Assembly: GCA_905221605.1 (NCBI GenBank)
Contig: CAJNDS010000013.1
Location: forward strand, 62,001-126,000
Direction of reading: 5' to 3'
Length of the DNA: 64,000 nucleotides
DNA from: Symbiodinium natans
Lineage: Eukaryota; Sar; Dinophyceae; Suessiales; Symbiodiniaceae
Shown: positions 38,901-49,638 of the stretch, in pieces
Layout: every line of letters begins with the position of its first letter
Numbering within the stretch: the stretch's first letter is position 1
Notes under the pieces: generated by a model
The model's database searches: none
Told to the model about the DNA's origin: nothing
What the model saw: the letters and a program-made list of their open reading frames with translations, nothing else
Position numbers and translations under genes: made by a program

Positions 38901-41900
38901 TTCTGACGCGATGAAGGTTTTAGGGAACCCAAATGACCCTTCAGGGCTCAGGGGCCTGAGGGTTTAGTGTTAGGGTTTAGGGTTTAGGGTTTAGGGTTTA
39001 GGGTTTAGGGTTTAGGGTTTAGGGTTTAGGGTTTAGGGTTTAGAGTTTAGGGTTTAGGGTCAAGGGTTTAGGGACGCCCTCCACCCTAAACCCTGTCGCC
39101 CTGAAACCGCTTCAGCCTGATAATGGTCACGCTGGTGGTCCCGCAGTGACTCGGCAAGCTTGCCCGAAGACTCCTGGCTTACGTTTCTAAAAGCTTAGGA
39201 TTGTTTTAAACACATAGGGTTTAGGGTTTAGGGTTTAGGGTTTAGGGTTTAGGGTTTAGGGTTCAGGGAAAAAGTGGTGCCCCTTGGCTGGGTTTTGAGG
39301 TCATAGTGGGCCATATGGGGGTTTCCGATATTAGGGGGGGTACCTCATTGGGGTCCTCCTTACAAGGGAATCTGTCTTTTTCGGGGTCCATTGTAGGGGT
39401 CACTTATCTTCGTAAGCTCTCATATAGAGCTTCAGGTCTTGGATTTGCGGTGCGGGTGGCCGGGACGTAGTGGGGTTTGATTGGTCCCTTAAAGCACCGC
39501 TGGGTTACCTGGCTTCGGAATATTCAGGGTATCCCCTAAACCTCCCGAAAACCTCTAAACCCTAAACCCTAAACCGTAAACCCTGAACCCTAAACCCTAA
39601 ACCTCCCTAAAATTGAAGCCTGGAGCCCTATCTTTCTAGGTAGGGCTTCAAAGTCCACGTCCTCTGGGCCCCCGTGTTGAAGGTTTAGGGTTTCAGGGCT
39701 CTGGTGCCCATGAAGATATCCATTCAGGTTTAGGGTTTAGGGTTTAGGGTTTAGGGTTTAGGGTTTAGGGTTTAGGGTTTAGGATTTAGGATTTAGGGTC
39801 TAGGGTTTAGGGTGCAGGGTTTAGGGTTTAGGGTTTAGGGTCTAGGCCCTGTGCAGGGCCATTTGGAGGTTCCAGAGCGCTCTCTACGCTTAGCTGAGCT
39901 GAACAAAGACACTCTGTTGGTAGGCTGGCCCGTTCAGCCTTCTGAGGAAAGTTCCTACGTAAGCTAAACGTTACCAGCCTTACCTCCTCTTGAGCCCGAT
40001 CTAGGAAAACCCTAAACCCTAAACCCTAAACCCTAAACCCTAAACCCTGAACCCTGAACCCTAAACCCTAAACCCTAATTAAGGGCCTGTCTCCAAACAC
40101 CATCAACCCTGACCTGGCGCCTATTCTCCTAGAGCCCTGAACCCTCAACCCCCAAAAGTCCCTAGCCCTGAGGAAGAAATTTCCAATGGCCCCAGCTGTA
40201 GGATCTTGCCGTTTCAGGGTCAGGTCGATGCGGCTTCTTTTGGGGTTTAGCGTTGATTGAAGGCTTTGTTGCTTTGGGGTTTAAGGTTCGGCCACCCGCC
40301 CCACCCGCTCAACCATCCTAAACCCAAAACCCCAAACCCAAAACCCAGCAACCGCTCAGGCTGGGGGGGGGGGAGGCTTGGCAGCATGCAGGTGTGGGTT
40401 TCGGGCTTAGGCGGCTTTAGGGTTTCGGGTGTAGGATAACGGTTTTTAGAGAATTTCCCACAGGCTGGGGGGGGTATGCTGCATGCATGTGCTTGAATCC
40501 AGGTGGGAACGGAAGGCGAAGCCCTGACTTGTGGTCGGTTCTTTCCGCACTGACCTTGGGAAGGCGCCCAGAATGTAGGGTTTAGGGTTTAGGGTTTAGG
40601 GTTTAGGGTTTAGGGTTTAGGGTTTAGGGTTTAGGCTTTAGGGCGACAACCTAAGCAAACCCTGACCCTTTATGACCCTATAACGAAGCAGACCTGTGGC
40701 GTCTTGGGCGTCTTGGGCCGGCCGTCATCTGAGCGGTTGATGCTCGGGGACCTGACCAGGGTGTGTGGATGGGGGGTAGTGTTGAGGGTTTAGGGATTAG
40801 GATTTAAGGTTTATAGGGCTCAGGATTTAGGGTTTAGGAAAGGTCGGGGTCAAGGCTTTTCAGAGGTTAGAGCTTGGGGTTTGTTGTTGGAAGGCCGAGC
40901 GAGCCTCATTGCCACAAACAATTCGGATTTGAGGTGTGGGGCTAGTTAAAGGGTACAAGGTGCCTCATGGACAGAATTTAAGCTGATTGCGATCGCGATC
41001 AGTGTGCGCACACTGAAAGACGATGTGTTTCCACAACCTAACACATGCATGCCGTTTCTGCGTGATTCTCTTTGCGCACCGTTAAGAAAGATTGCAAGCT
41101 TGCACGGGAAACTAATTTACAACATCTCCAGGCTAAATCCTAAACCCGAAACCCCTCCCTCCCCCGCCCCCCTCCCTCCCCCGCAAAAAAAGACAAGCCT
41201 AAAAACCCAAAACCCTGAGCCCCAAACCCTGAACCTTTCTCCTCCAGAATCAATCCGGCATTTCGAGAACCTCCTTAAGCCGAAATCTCCGCACGCGGAA
41301 TACCCTTGAAGGCACCGAGAACTCATGCCAGGTCTGGGGGTTTGGGGCTTGGGCCTTAAGGTTTATTTGGAATTCCCCCCAAAACCCCACACTCCACCCT
41401 AAACCCTAAACCCTAAACCCTAAACCCTAAACCCTAAACCCTAAACCCTAAACCCTAAACCCTAAACCCTAAACCCTAAACCCTAAACCCATGCCGCGGT
41501 GCCTCAGGTGTCCTTGGTGGGTGGGGCTGTTGGTCTTCCGGTTCCGAAAGGCTGGCGATGGCGGGGAAGGCTTCTCGGCCTCAAGGTTCCGAAGACTTCA
41601 GCTTTAGGGTTGCAGGTTTCGGGTTTCGGGGCCTCGACTCCTAGAGCTTTAAGGTTTTGGGGGATTTAGAGGGCTTAGGTGTTCTGTGGGGTTTTGGGTT
41701 CTAAGAGGATCTTCGGGGTCCGGTCTGCCTAACACTCTTGAACCTCCTGGCCCAAGCCCTTGAAAATTTAAGCCTCTTAGGGTAGTTACCTGATTCCCTA
41801 GTATGGGCCCTCAAAAAGCAGACCCCGTTTATCAACGTCATACACCCTATACAACCCAAGGGCCCATACTTCAGAACCCGTTAAGGGTGGTAAGGGACCA

Positions 41901-44041
41901 TATAATCACTTCCCCCTTTTATTAAAGACCCCCCTAATACTAAAAACGCTTTCCGGAAAATCCTGCCGAAACCGAGCCCGCCTTTTAAAACCTATTCCGA
42001 ATTAGGGGGGGGGGGGGGGGGGTTCAGGGCTCCTAAGACCCTGAAGCCAACGAGGGTTGAGGGTCTAATTAGGGTTAAGGGTATAGGGTTTAGGGCTTCG
42101 GGTTCATTAAGGGTTTAGGCTTCAGACTCAAGGCTTTTCGCAGCATGATGCTGTCGGTGAGCGGCCTGTCTGGCTGCCTGTGGGCCTGGCTCTCCTCAGC
42201 CTACCTCACTAGTCATACGATATGCCAGATCTTTCCTGCCTGGCTGTCTTGCTACCCTAAACCCTAAACCCTAAGCCCTATGCTCTCTGTCTCTCTCGCT
42301 CTCTCTCTCTTTCAGTTTACACCACACTTCAGTACTTGATTACTTGAGTAAATCTGGAGTCTAGAACATGGCATTTCGATAAAGACCCCCCTAATAATAA
42401 AAACACATTTCGAATTTCCATTGGGGGGGGGACCCCCCGTTTAATATTTGGGGGGAAACGATTAAAGGGCGCATATAACTACCCTTAGAAGGCCCACAAA
42501 CAACAAACCCTTCAGGACTAAACCTTTATCATTCTTACCCTCCAAGACCCCAAAGCCCTGAGATCTCGACACCCTGAACCCTAAACCCTAAACCCTAAAA
42601 CCCTAAACCCTAAAACCCTAAAACCCTAACACCCGAAAACCCTAAAACCTAAACCCTAAGCCCTAAACCCTAAACCCTAAACCGTTGCGTTGAGAGCCTC
42701 GGCCGCGGCGTGCTCCGCAGGCTCTTCCGGCTCGGGGCTCTCGACGTCCTAACGACAGCACAGTCTCAGGGCTCAGGCCTCCCCTATCCCTAAACCCTAA
42801 ACCCTAAACCCTAAACCCTAAACCCTAAACCCTAAAACCTAAATCCTAAACCCTAAACCCTCCTAAGAGTCCTTGAGGGTGTCTTTTGGGACTTCGGGTC
42901 GACAACCTTCTAAACTAGGCTTAAGGCCTGGGGGCTGAGGGTTAGGGCCTTTCGGAGCTCAGGGCTCGGGGGGCAGGTGACGGGGTTTAGCGTTTAGGGT
43001 TTAGGGTTTAGGGTTTAGGGCTTAGGGTTTAGGGTCTAGGGTTTAAGGTTTAGGGTTTAAATTTAGGCTTTCGGGTTTAGGGTTTCCTTCGAAGGAAATT
43101 TTTGAACCGGGTTGCCACTGTACTCCCTTAAAGTGTTCCATAGGCTGACAGACAAGGTGCCCTGATTCTCCAATAGCTAAAGCCAGAAAGAAATATCAGG
43201 GTCTACAACTGAGCCGAAAAGATGGCTCATAACCTACAAACATGCTTAGCTTAAACCCTAAACCCTAAACCCTAAACCCTAAACCCTAAACCCTAAACCC
43301 TAAACCCTAAACCCTAAACCCTAAACCCTAAACCCTAAACCTAAACCCTAAACCCTAAAGCCTAAAACCTCGATCCTAACCACCCTGAAGGCTACAAGCT
43401 CCCCCAACGATGCCTCGATGGCGATCTCCAGGACTTTTCGCGCCTGGAGCCTGCATTGCATAGGGTTTGGGGTTTGGGGTTTGGGGTTTGGGGTTTAGGG
43501 TTTAGGGTTTAGGGTTTAGGGTCAGGGTTTGGGGTTTAGGGTTTAGGGTGTAGGGTTTAGGGTCTAGGGTTTAGGGTTTAGGGTTTAGGGCTTAGGGCTT
43601 AGGGCTTAGGGTTAGGGTTTAGGGTTTAGGAACCTAGCCGAGTAGATATGTCAGCTTCTGGGGAGAGCGAAAATGACAAAGCGCATGGGACAACTATTTC
43701 TTCTTGGTCACAAGTCAGGCTTGGATCGCATTCGGTTCCAGAAGTTCTGATACTTCTTCTTCTCGGCATCCGAGAGAACAGGGAGGGCGAAATCATCATT
43801 CGGCTTTGCGATCGCCTTGCGCAGAAATAGCTTCAGATATCAGCGCAGAAAGAACACTGACTAAATATTGTGTAGTGGCAAGCCTTCTTGGGTGGATTCT
43901 TTGCTCAAAGTTGCTGCAGAGGTGTCGGCCGGCACAATGGCCTGCGCACAAATGTAAACCCAAACCCCTCCCACACACAGACACACACACACACAATATG
44001 CACATATATGTATACACTATATATATATATATGTATGCATG

Positions 44042-44075
<34 letters not shown>

Positions 44076-47000
44076 CATGCATATATATATATATATATGT
44101 AATCTATTTCGCAAGCCCCTTTCCCCCTGGTTCAATCCAAAACCCTAAACCCTAAACCCTAAAACCTAAACCCTATGAACCCTAAACCTTTGCGCAAGCC
44201 CTTTTTCCCCGAGTTAAACCCTAAACCCTAAACCCTATAAACCCTAAACCCAAACCGACCTAAACCCTAAACCTTAAACCCTAAAGCCTAAACCCTAAAC
44301 TTTAGAGAAACAAAACCACCTGACAGACACGAGCTTGAAGGCCATGGTCATCAAAGGAGGAATCCTCTACTTACACACCTTGGGATGTTCCCCCTTCTAC
44401 TACCAGCTCTTACTAGGGATTCTAGCCGGGGGTACTATAATCCCTATTAAGGACTGCTAGTATAAGGGGGAACGTCCCAGTACAGAATCTTACAACTGAA
44501 GGTCTTTTCGGGGCGCCCGAAAGGTCGAAGGCAGAGCATGAACCCTCTGAACTCTCAACCCCAAACACTTGTTTATGGTTTAGGGTTTAGGGTTTAGGGT
44601 TTAGAGTTCTGGGTCAGAATGGCACAACTTAGAATATCTCAAAACGTACAACCCTGCTTTAAACAGTCCGGTGAGCCCTACACTCTCTTACTGCTTCCAC
44701 GCGGTTTCAAATGCACATCTCCGAAGCCCTCAAGTCACCCTAACCTAGCCCCACAAGCCCCAAACCCTAAACTTATAGGGTTCTTAAGAGAGGGGGGTTC
44801 AAGGGGGTATGTAACCCAAGGTTCCCTAATACTCCCTAGTACTCCCTAAGGCTCCCTAAGCTTCCGTAAGGTTTCCTAGGTACGCCCTCCCTCATATAAG
44901 CCCCACAACCACACAACCCCCACAACCCCAACCCCCTAATACACCGAAACCGAAAACCCCACAATCCCCCAAAACCTTAAGACCCAAAACCCTAAAACCG
45001 GAAGACCCCGAAGCCCTAAACAACCACTAAGCACTAAAACCCGAAACCCTCTACTGTAAAACCCTATCTCACAAACCCCCACTCCAAAACCCTACAAAAA
45101 CCTAAGCCCTGGTCCCTTAACCCCCTAGACCCAAAACCCAAAGGCCCAACAAAAACCAGAGCCCTAAACCCTACACCCGCTGGGCCATAACCCTAAACCC
45201 TAAACACTAAACCCTAAGCCCCCCTGGAAAAAAACCCGAAAACCCCAAGATCGGCGAGCTCAGGTCCGGGCTTGTTCTCCGAGTAGGCGCCTCGCAGCTA
45301 GTCACTAATTATCATTCGTCAGTTAAAACCCTAAACCCTGAACCCTAAACCCTATTTAAACCCTTAACCCTTAACCCTTAACCCTTAACCCTTAACCCTT
45401 AACCCTTAACCCTTAACCCTTAACCCTTAAACCCCAAACCCCAAACCCCAAACCCTAAGCCCTAAACCCTAAACCCTAAACCGCAGACGGTAGGTTTTCG
45501 CCGGTCTTGAGACGGAGACCAGGTGTAGGAAGCCTTTACGGTTTAGAGTTGAGGTTCCCGAAACCCTAAACCCTAAACCCTCAACCCCAAACCCTAAACC
45601 CTAAACATTCTACCGCATGGTAGAATTCAGGAGAGCAACCGTCCTCCGACTCTCAGACACAGAAGCTGACGCTCCAGCTGAGGTCCCCGGAAGATTGTTC
45701 ATGAAAAGGGTCCCTCCTGAACCCTAAACCCTAAACCCTAAACCCTAAACCCTAAACCCTAAACCCTAAACCCTAAACCCTAAACCCTAAACCCGAATGA
45801 AAGACATAGAGAGAAAGAGAGAGAGACAGATTTAACAAATATGAAAATCAAAAAAGAAAGAAAAGCCCTCCTATGGCAAACAGACCCCCCCCCCCCCAAA
45901 CAACTCAACACTCAACCCTCAACCCTCAACCCTGCACCCTAAACCCTAAACCCCCTCAACAACTCAACACTCAACGGTGGGATGCAGGCTTGTAAGCCGG
46001 GGTCCGCGCGATGCACGCGCGTGACCGGCTTGCCTGCGATGGCGCATTGAAAACTCCGCGGAAAGACGCTTGAAGGGTTTAGGGTTTAGGGTTTAGGGTT
46101 TAGGGTTTAGGGTTTAGGGTTTAGGGTTTAGGGATAGGCTGCCTATACTACACCCTTTGTCCCAAAGCAAAGCTTAGGCAGGGTGTGACCCTAAGTCCTG
46201 GATTGCAATGAACCCCGGACCCCCGCTCCAAGAGCCTCAAGGTTGATCATAACTCTGAGTCCTGAGCCCTGAACCGTATGAAACACCTCTCGAAACCCAA
46301 AAAAACTTAAAAGCCCTCAACCCAAACGGACCCTATAACTTGGGATGTTCCCCCGTCCCCCTATACTGACCGTCCTGAACAGGGATCATAATCGGGGGTA
46401 CTAAAATCCCCACTACGGACTGTGAGCATAAGGGTGAACATCCCAGGTTTAGGGTTTAGGATTTAGGGTTTAGGGTTAGGGATTTAAGGGTTTAGGGACT
46501 TAGGGTTTCGGTGTGGCTGTCACAACCTGCACTTCGAACCTAGGCTTGCATGGCCGCTTCTTTCCCTGTGTAAGCGTCAAGATGTTTCACTGTTTCAATA
46601 CCCCTATACCCTAAGCCCTAAACCCTAAACCCCCCTAAACCCTAAACCCGAAACCCTAAACCCTAAGCCCTAAGCCTAAACCCTAAACCCCCCAAACCCT
46701 GCACCGATCCCAGCCCTTCATGGCCTTGGGGCTCTCCGCGAGGCGCGCCCGCGGCTCCCGTGGCGAAGGACACGGCAGGGCTCGGTGAGCGCGTCGAGTT
46801 TGCTCCTGTAGGGTGTAGGGTTTAGGGTTTAGGGTCTATCAGAAGCCTTTGGGGAACGCAGCCCTGCACCCTGTTAGGCCTTAAAAACCCTAAACCCTAC
46901 ATCCCTATCACACCCCAGCACTTCACTTGAATCCTCGTTTTGACAGGACGGCGCGCTCTCTCTCTCTCTCTCTCTAAACACTAGACCCTAAACTCTCTTG

Positions 47001-47588
47001 AGGATTTCAGGGCTCCCGGGGGTGTCAAAAATCTCCCCCTTCCGTTTATGGTTTAGGCTTTAGGGCTAAGGTTTAGGGTTTAGGGCTTAGGGTTTAGGGC
47101 TAGGGTGCAATGCTACAATGCAAGAAGGCAAAAAAAAAAACCAGAACCCCACGCCCCGAACAAAAAACAACGGCGCGAACAACCCGCTGGTGGTATACCC
47201 CCCCAAACCCCAAAATCCCCAAAAACCCTCGAAACCCCCAAAAACCACCCCAAACCAGCAAAACTCCCCAAAACACCCAAAACGCCCCGAAACCCTCAAC
47301 AACCCCCGCCCTCAGAAAAAACCACCGCAAACCCCCCAAAACCCTAAACCCCCCCAAACCCGCCCAAAACCCCCCCAGAACCCCAAAACCCAAACCCCAA
47401 ACCTCCCAAACCTCCCAAACCCCAAAACTCTGCAAAACCGCCCAAACCCCCAAAAGCCCACCCCCCCCACACACACCTCAAAACCCCTCAAAACCCCTCG
47501 AAACTCCTCAAAACCCCTCAAAATCCCTCAAAACCCCTTAAAACCCCAAACCCCAAAAACCCTGCAAAACCGCCCAAACCCCCAAAAG

Positions 47589-47625
<37 letters not shown>

Positions 47626-48223
47626 CAAAACCCTGAAAGCCCCGAAACCCGCAACAACCCCCCCCCCCCAAAAAAAAAAAAACAAAAAAAACGCCACAAA
47701 ACCCTAAACCCCCCTAAACCCACCTCCCCACTCAAAAAAAGGCATGCCGCCTCGGAGGTGAGGTGCCGGTTGGCGGGCGCCCAGGCTCCCACGAGCGACC
47801 TCGGGTTTAGGGTTTAGGGTTTAGGGTTTAGGGTTTAGGGTTTAGGGCTGAGGGCTGAGGGTTTAGGGTTTTAAAGAAATCAGGCCTTGGGGGCCTTGGG
47901 GTCCTCAGGGTTTTTCTTGGGCACAGTGTCGTGGTTCTAGGCTTCGGTGGCTCTAGATCTCGAGGGCTTGTGAATCTAGGTTTTCTTTGTAGGGTGTTTA
48001 GGGTTTAGGGTTCTATAGGGTTCCCTTTGAGAGTTTATTTGTAGGGTGTTTAGGGTTGTTCAGGGTTTCTGGCTCTTGGATTCTTATCGTGCGAATTAGT
48101 CAAAGATTTTTGCACGGTGTAGGTTTCAGTGTCTGGGGGTATAGGGTCAAAGTTCAGGCGCTTGCTGCCACTGCTCCGCGGTAGGGTCCCGGCTGACGTG
48201 ACAGGCCATCGTGACCATGGCAC
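35905..48223 (-). CDS. Unknown minus-strand gene(s): scattered exon-like islands
   Basis: Between the DNase and GT47 genes, islands lacking telomere repeats show open minus-strand frames with GC-rich third positions and AG|G / G|GN edges. Besides those listed separately they include 47742-47803 SLVGAWAPANRHLTSEAAC, 45969-46063 VFPRSFQCAIAGKPVTRVHR, 45240-45296 LRGAYSENKPGPELADLG, 41497-41587 EAEKPSPPSPAFRNRKTN, 38206-38272 NRCFKEANGLPFERPGGSRH, 36855-36926 DGRWRRFFPWWREIKFLPR, 36248-36333 DRLDVCQHIGLGLHEGFGRW and 35905-35957. I recognise no family, and the number of genes is unknown. Confidence 0.5.
38634..38712 (-). repeat. Homogeneous 8-bp variant array (CCCTAAGA)
   Basis: About nine CCCTAAGA-type units, unlike the CCCTAAA arrays immediately following. 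Confidence 0.9.
39117..39173 (-). CDS. Exon-like island (ESSGKLAESLRDHQRDHYQ), unknown gene
   Basis: 19 codons, phase 0 at both ends, AGCCAG|GA acceptor and CAG|GC donor. Charged helical composition. Confidence 0.55.
40694..40751 (-). CDS. Exon-like island (SPSINRSDDGRPKTPKTPQ), unknown gene
   Basis: 58 nt with acceptor GGTCAG|GT and GT donor CCACAG|GT. Ser/Thr-Pro-rich, possibly a phosphorylated linker. Confidence 0.55.
41778..41900. mobile_element. GTATGGGCCCT-family element
   Basis: CCTAGTATGGGCCCTC..ACACCCTATACAACCCAAGGGCCCATAC..AGAACCCGTT. A relative lies at 37445-37555 (TTAGTATGGGCCCTTG..CTTATACAACCCAGGG..CAGAACCCTTTG). Confidence 0.7.
42133..42194 (-). CDS. Exon-like island, unknown gene
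   Basis: Acceptor GCTGAG|GA, then ESQAHRQPDRPLTDSIMLRK. Same strand and codon use as neighbouring islands. Confidence 0.45.
42683..42748 (-). CDS. Exon-like island (acidic), unknown gene
   Basis: Acceptor CGTTAG|GA, then DVESPEPEEPAEHAAAEALN, an acidic low-complexity stretch of the kind found in linkers. Abuts a CCCTAAA array at its 3' end. Confidence 0.5.
43708..43815 (-). CDS. Exon-like island with stop, unknown gene
   Basis: Acceptor GCAAG|GC, then 35 codons AIAKPNDDFALPVLSDAEKK and KYQNFWNRMRSKPDL, then TGA at 43708. Lysine-rich and W-containing, clearly protein-like. Overlaps a plus-strand 60-codon open frame that looks less convincing given the strand of all neighbours. Confidence 0.55.
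   Translation of the reverse strand, partial: AIAKPNDDFALPVLSDAEKKKYQNFWNRMRSKPDL
43975..44102. repeat. CA and TA microsatellite
   Basis: (CA)n followed by (TA)n with ATGTATGCATG interruptions, similar to 736-872 near the left end. Confidence 0.92.
44379..44480. mobile_element. TTGGGATGTTCCCCC-family inverted-repeat element
   Basis: Starts CTTGGGATGTTCCCCCTT, ends GGGGGAACGTCCCAG. Further copies: 15005-15111, 28731-28808 (right end lost next to a CCCTAAA array), 46339-46446, 54121-54214 (left end lost in a C-run), 62048-62149, and a fragment at 34205-34228. Shared inner blocks ACAGTCCTTA and TAAGGACTGTTAG. Confidence 0.85.
45359..45431 (-). repeat. Homogeneous variant array (CCCTTAA)
   Basis: About ten perfect CCCTTAA units between normal CCCTAAA and CCCCAAA units. 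Confidence 0.9.
47140..47735. repeat. Degenerate C/A-rich repeat block with (CA)n core
   Basis: CCCCAAAAC-type decayed telomere-like units, a duplicated TGCAAAACCGCCCAAACCCCCA (47428 and 47562) and (CA)n at 47590-47623. The proline and tryptophan-rich frames are artefacts. Confidence 0.85.
48147..48223 (-). CDS. Exon-like island, unknown gene
   Basis: Acceptor GGCAG|GT followed by AMVTMACHVSRDPTAEQWQQ. Donor not determined. It could be the 5' part of the unknown gene downstream of the GT47 gene. Confidence 0.45.
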
Positions 48224-49249
48224 CTGCCGAGGGCAGCAACCGGCAAAAATCTGAACCTTGTAAGGCTTTGCATCCTTTCAACCCTAACACCCTCAACCCT
48301 AAACGCCCCAAACCCTGAACCTTAGAACCCTTTAGCCCTAAGCACTTAAAGCCCTTAAGCCCCTCCGGGGGGAGGGGGGTTGGTTCAGGGTTTAATTAGG
48401 GTTTGAGGTTTCGGAGCGGGCGAGGGTAGATTTCAGGTCGACGCTGCCGCTGTGCGCGGGCTTCAATAGGCGAGATGCCCAGGGGTTCCCAGACCAAGGG
48501 CTTCTGACTTAGGGTCCAATTAGGGTTTAGGGTTTAGGGTTTAAGGTTTAGGGTTTAGGGTTTAGGGTTTAGGAATGAAATAACTTGGGATGAGTAGCTA
48601 TCGACATGGCCCCCTTTGCGTGGGCCTGTCATACATACAGGGGAAACTGTCGAGCCCAGCACCCTCCCAACACGCCTCCAACCTTCGGCACGGAAATCAA
48701 GGAGGTAATTCTCAGCTGACCACCCTGAACACCCGAAGGCCCTTCTGCTTCTTTAAGAGGGTTCAGGGTTGAGGGTTCAGGGTTGAGGGTTGAGAGTTGA
48801 GGGTTTGGGGTATAGGGGATGTCTGGATCATGACGCGGACGCTTTTTTCACGATCTCCGCTTCAAAGCTGCATGCCTGTGGGAGCAGGCCAAACGCCCCA
48901 AAGCAAACCGAGCCAGCAGAACCCCAAACCCTAAGCCCTAAACTCTAGGCCCTAAAGCCTAAGCCTTAAATAAACCCAAAGCCCCTCACCACCTCCTAAA
49001 CTGCTACTCATAGCTCCTCCCTTACGCCAGGTTCCCCAGCCACCGCAGCTCAAGAAGTGCAAAGGATTTAGGGTTCGGGGCTACAGTTTTAGGGTTACGC
49101 ACGGTTTTGGGGTTTAAAGGTTGTAGGGTGCATCAGGAACCTATGACCTACTTAGTATTTATAGGGGCACCCTGCTTTGAACCCTACAAGCGAACAACAC
49201 TCCAAACCCCCAAGCCTGAAGCTCCATAGCTCGAAGCCCTAAACCCTAA

Positions 49250-49549
49250 CTCTAAACCCTAAATCCTAACCCTAACCCTAAACCCTAAACCCTAAATCCT
49301 AACCCTAAACCCTAAACCCTAAACCCTAAATCCTAACCCGAAACCCTAAACCCTAAATCCTAAACCCGAAATCCTAACCCTAACCCTAAACCCTAAATCC
49401 TAACCCTAAACCCTAAACCTCTAAACCCTAAATCCTAACCCTAAACCCTAAACCCTAAACCCTAAATCCTAACCCTAAACCCTAAACCCTAAATCCCAAA
49501 CCCTAAATCCTAACCCTAAACCCTAAACCCTAAATCCTAAACCCTAAAC
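49250..49549 (-). repeat. Higher-order mixed array of CCCTAAA and CCTAACCCTAAAT variants
   Basis: CCCTAAACCCTAAATCCTAA blocks repeat irregularly over 300 bp, indicating expansion of multi-unit blocks rather than single heptamers. Confidence 0.85.
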
Positions 49550-49554
49550 ACCCC

Positions 49555-49638
49555 TCAGGGCTGCTTGGCCATCAGGTGCTCCATCACGCTCCTCGCGTCA
49601 CCCGCAAGATGCGCGTCGGCAAGCATTCGCAGCGAGTC
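49555..49638 (-). CDS. GT47 gene last exon with stop
   Basis: 27 codons plus TGA: DSLRMLADAHLAGDARSVME and HLMAKQP-stop. Acceptor AAGAG|GA. The first bases of this exon and its acceptor region are duplicated at 49801-49847 across a TTTGGGG array. Confidence 0.75.
   Translation of the reverse strand, partial: DSLRMLADAHLAGDARSVMEHLMAKQP

Noticed and set aside
43648-43830. 60-codon plus frame MSASGESENDKAH
   Set aside because: Overlaps a better minus-strand exon-like frame and no plus-strand gene is otherwise supported.
47087-47636. Proline/lysine-rich plus and tryptophan/glycine-rich minus frames up to 172 codons
   Set aside because: Stop-poor because the decayed CCCCAAAA sequence lacks T; no splice edges or protein-like composition.
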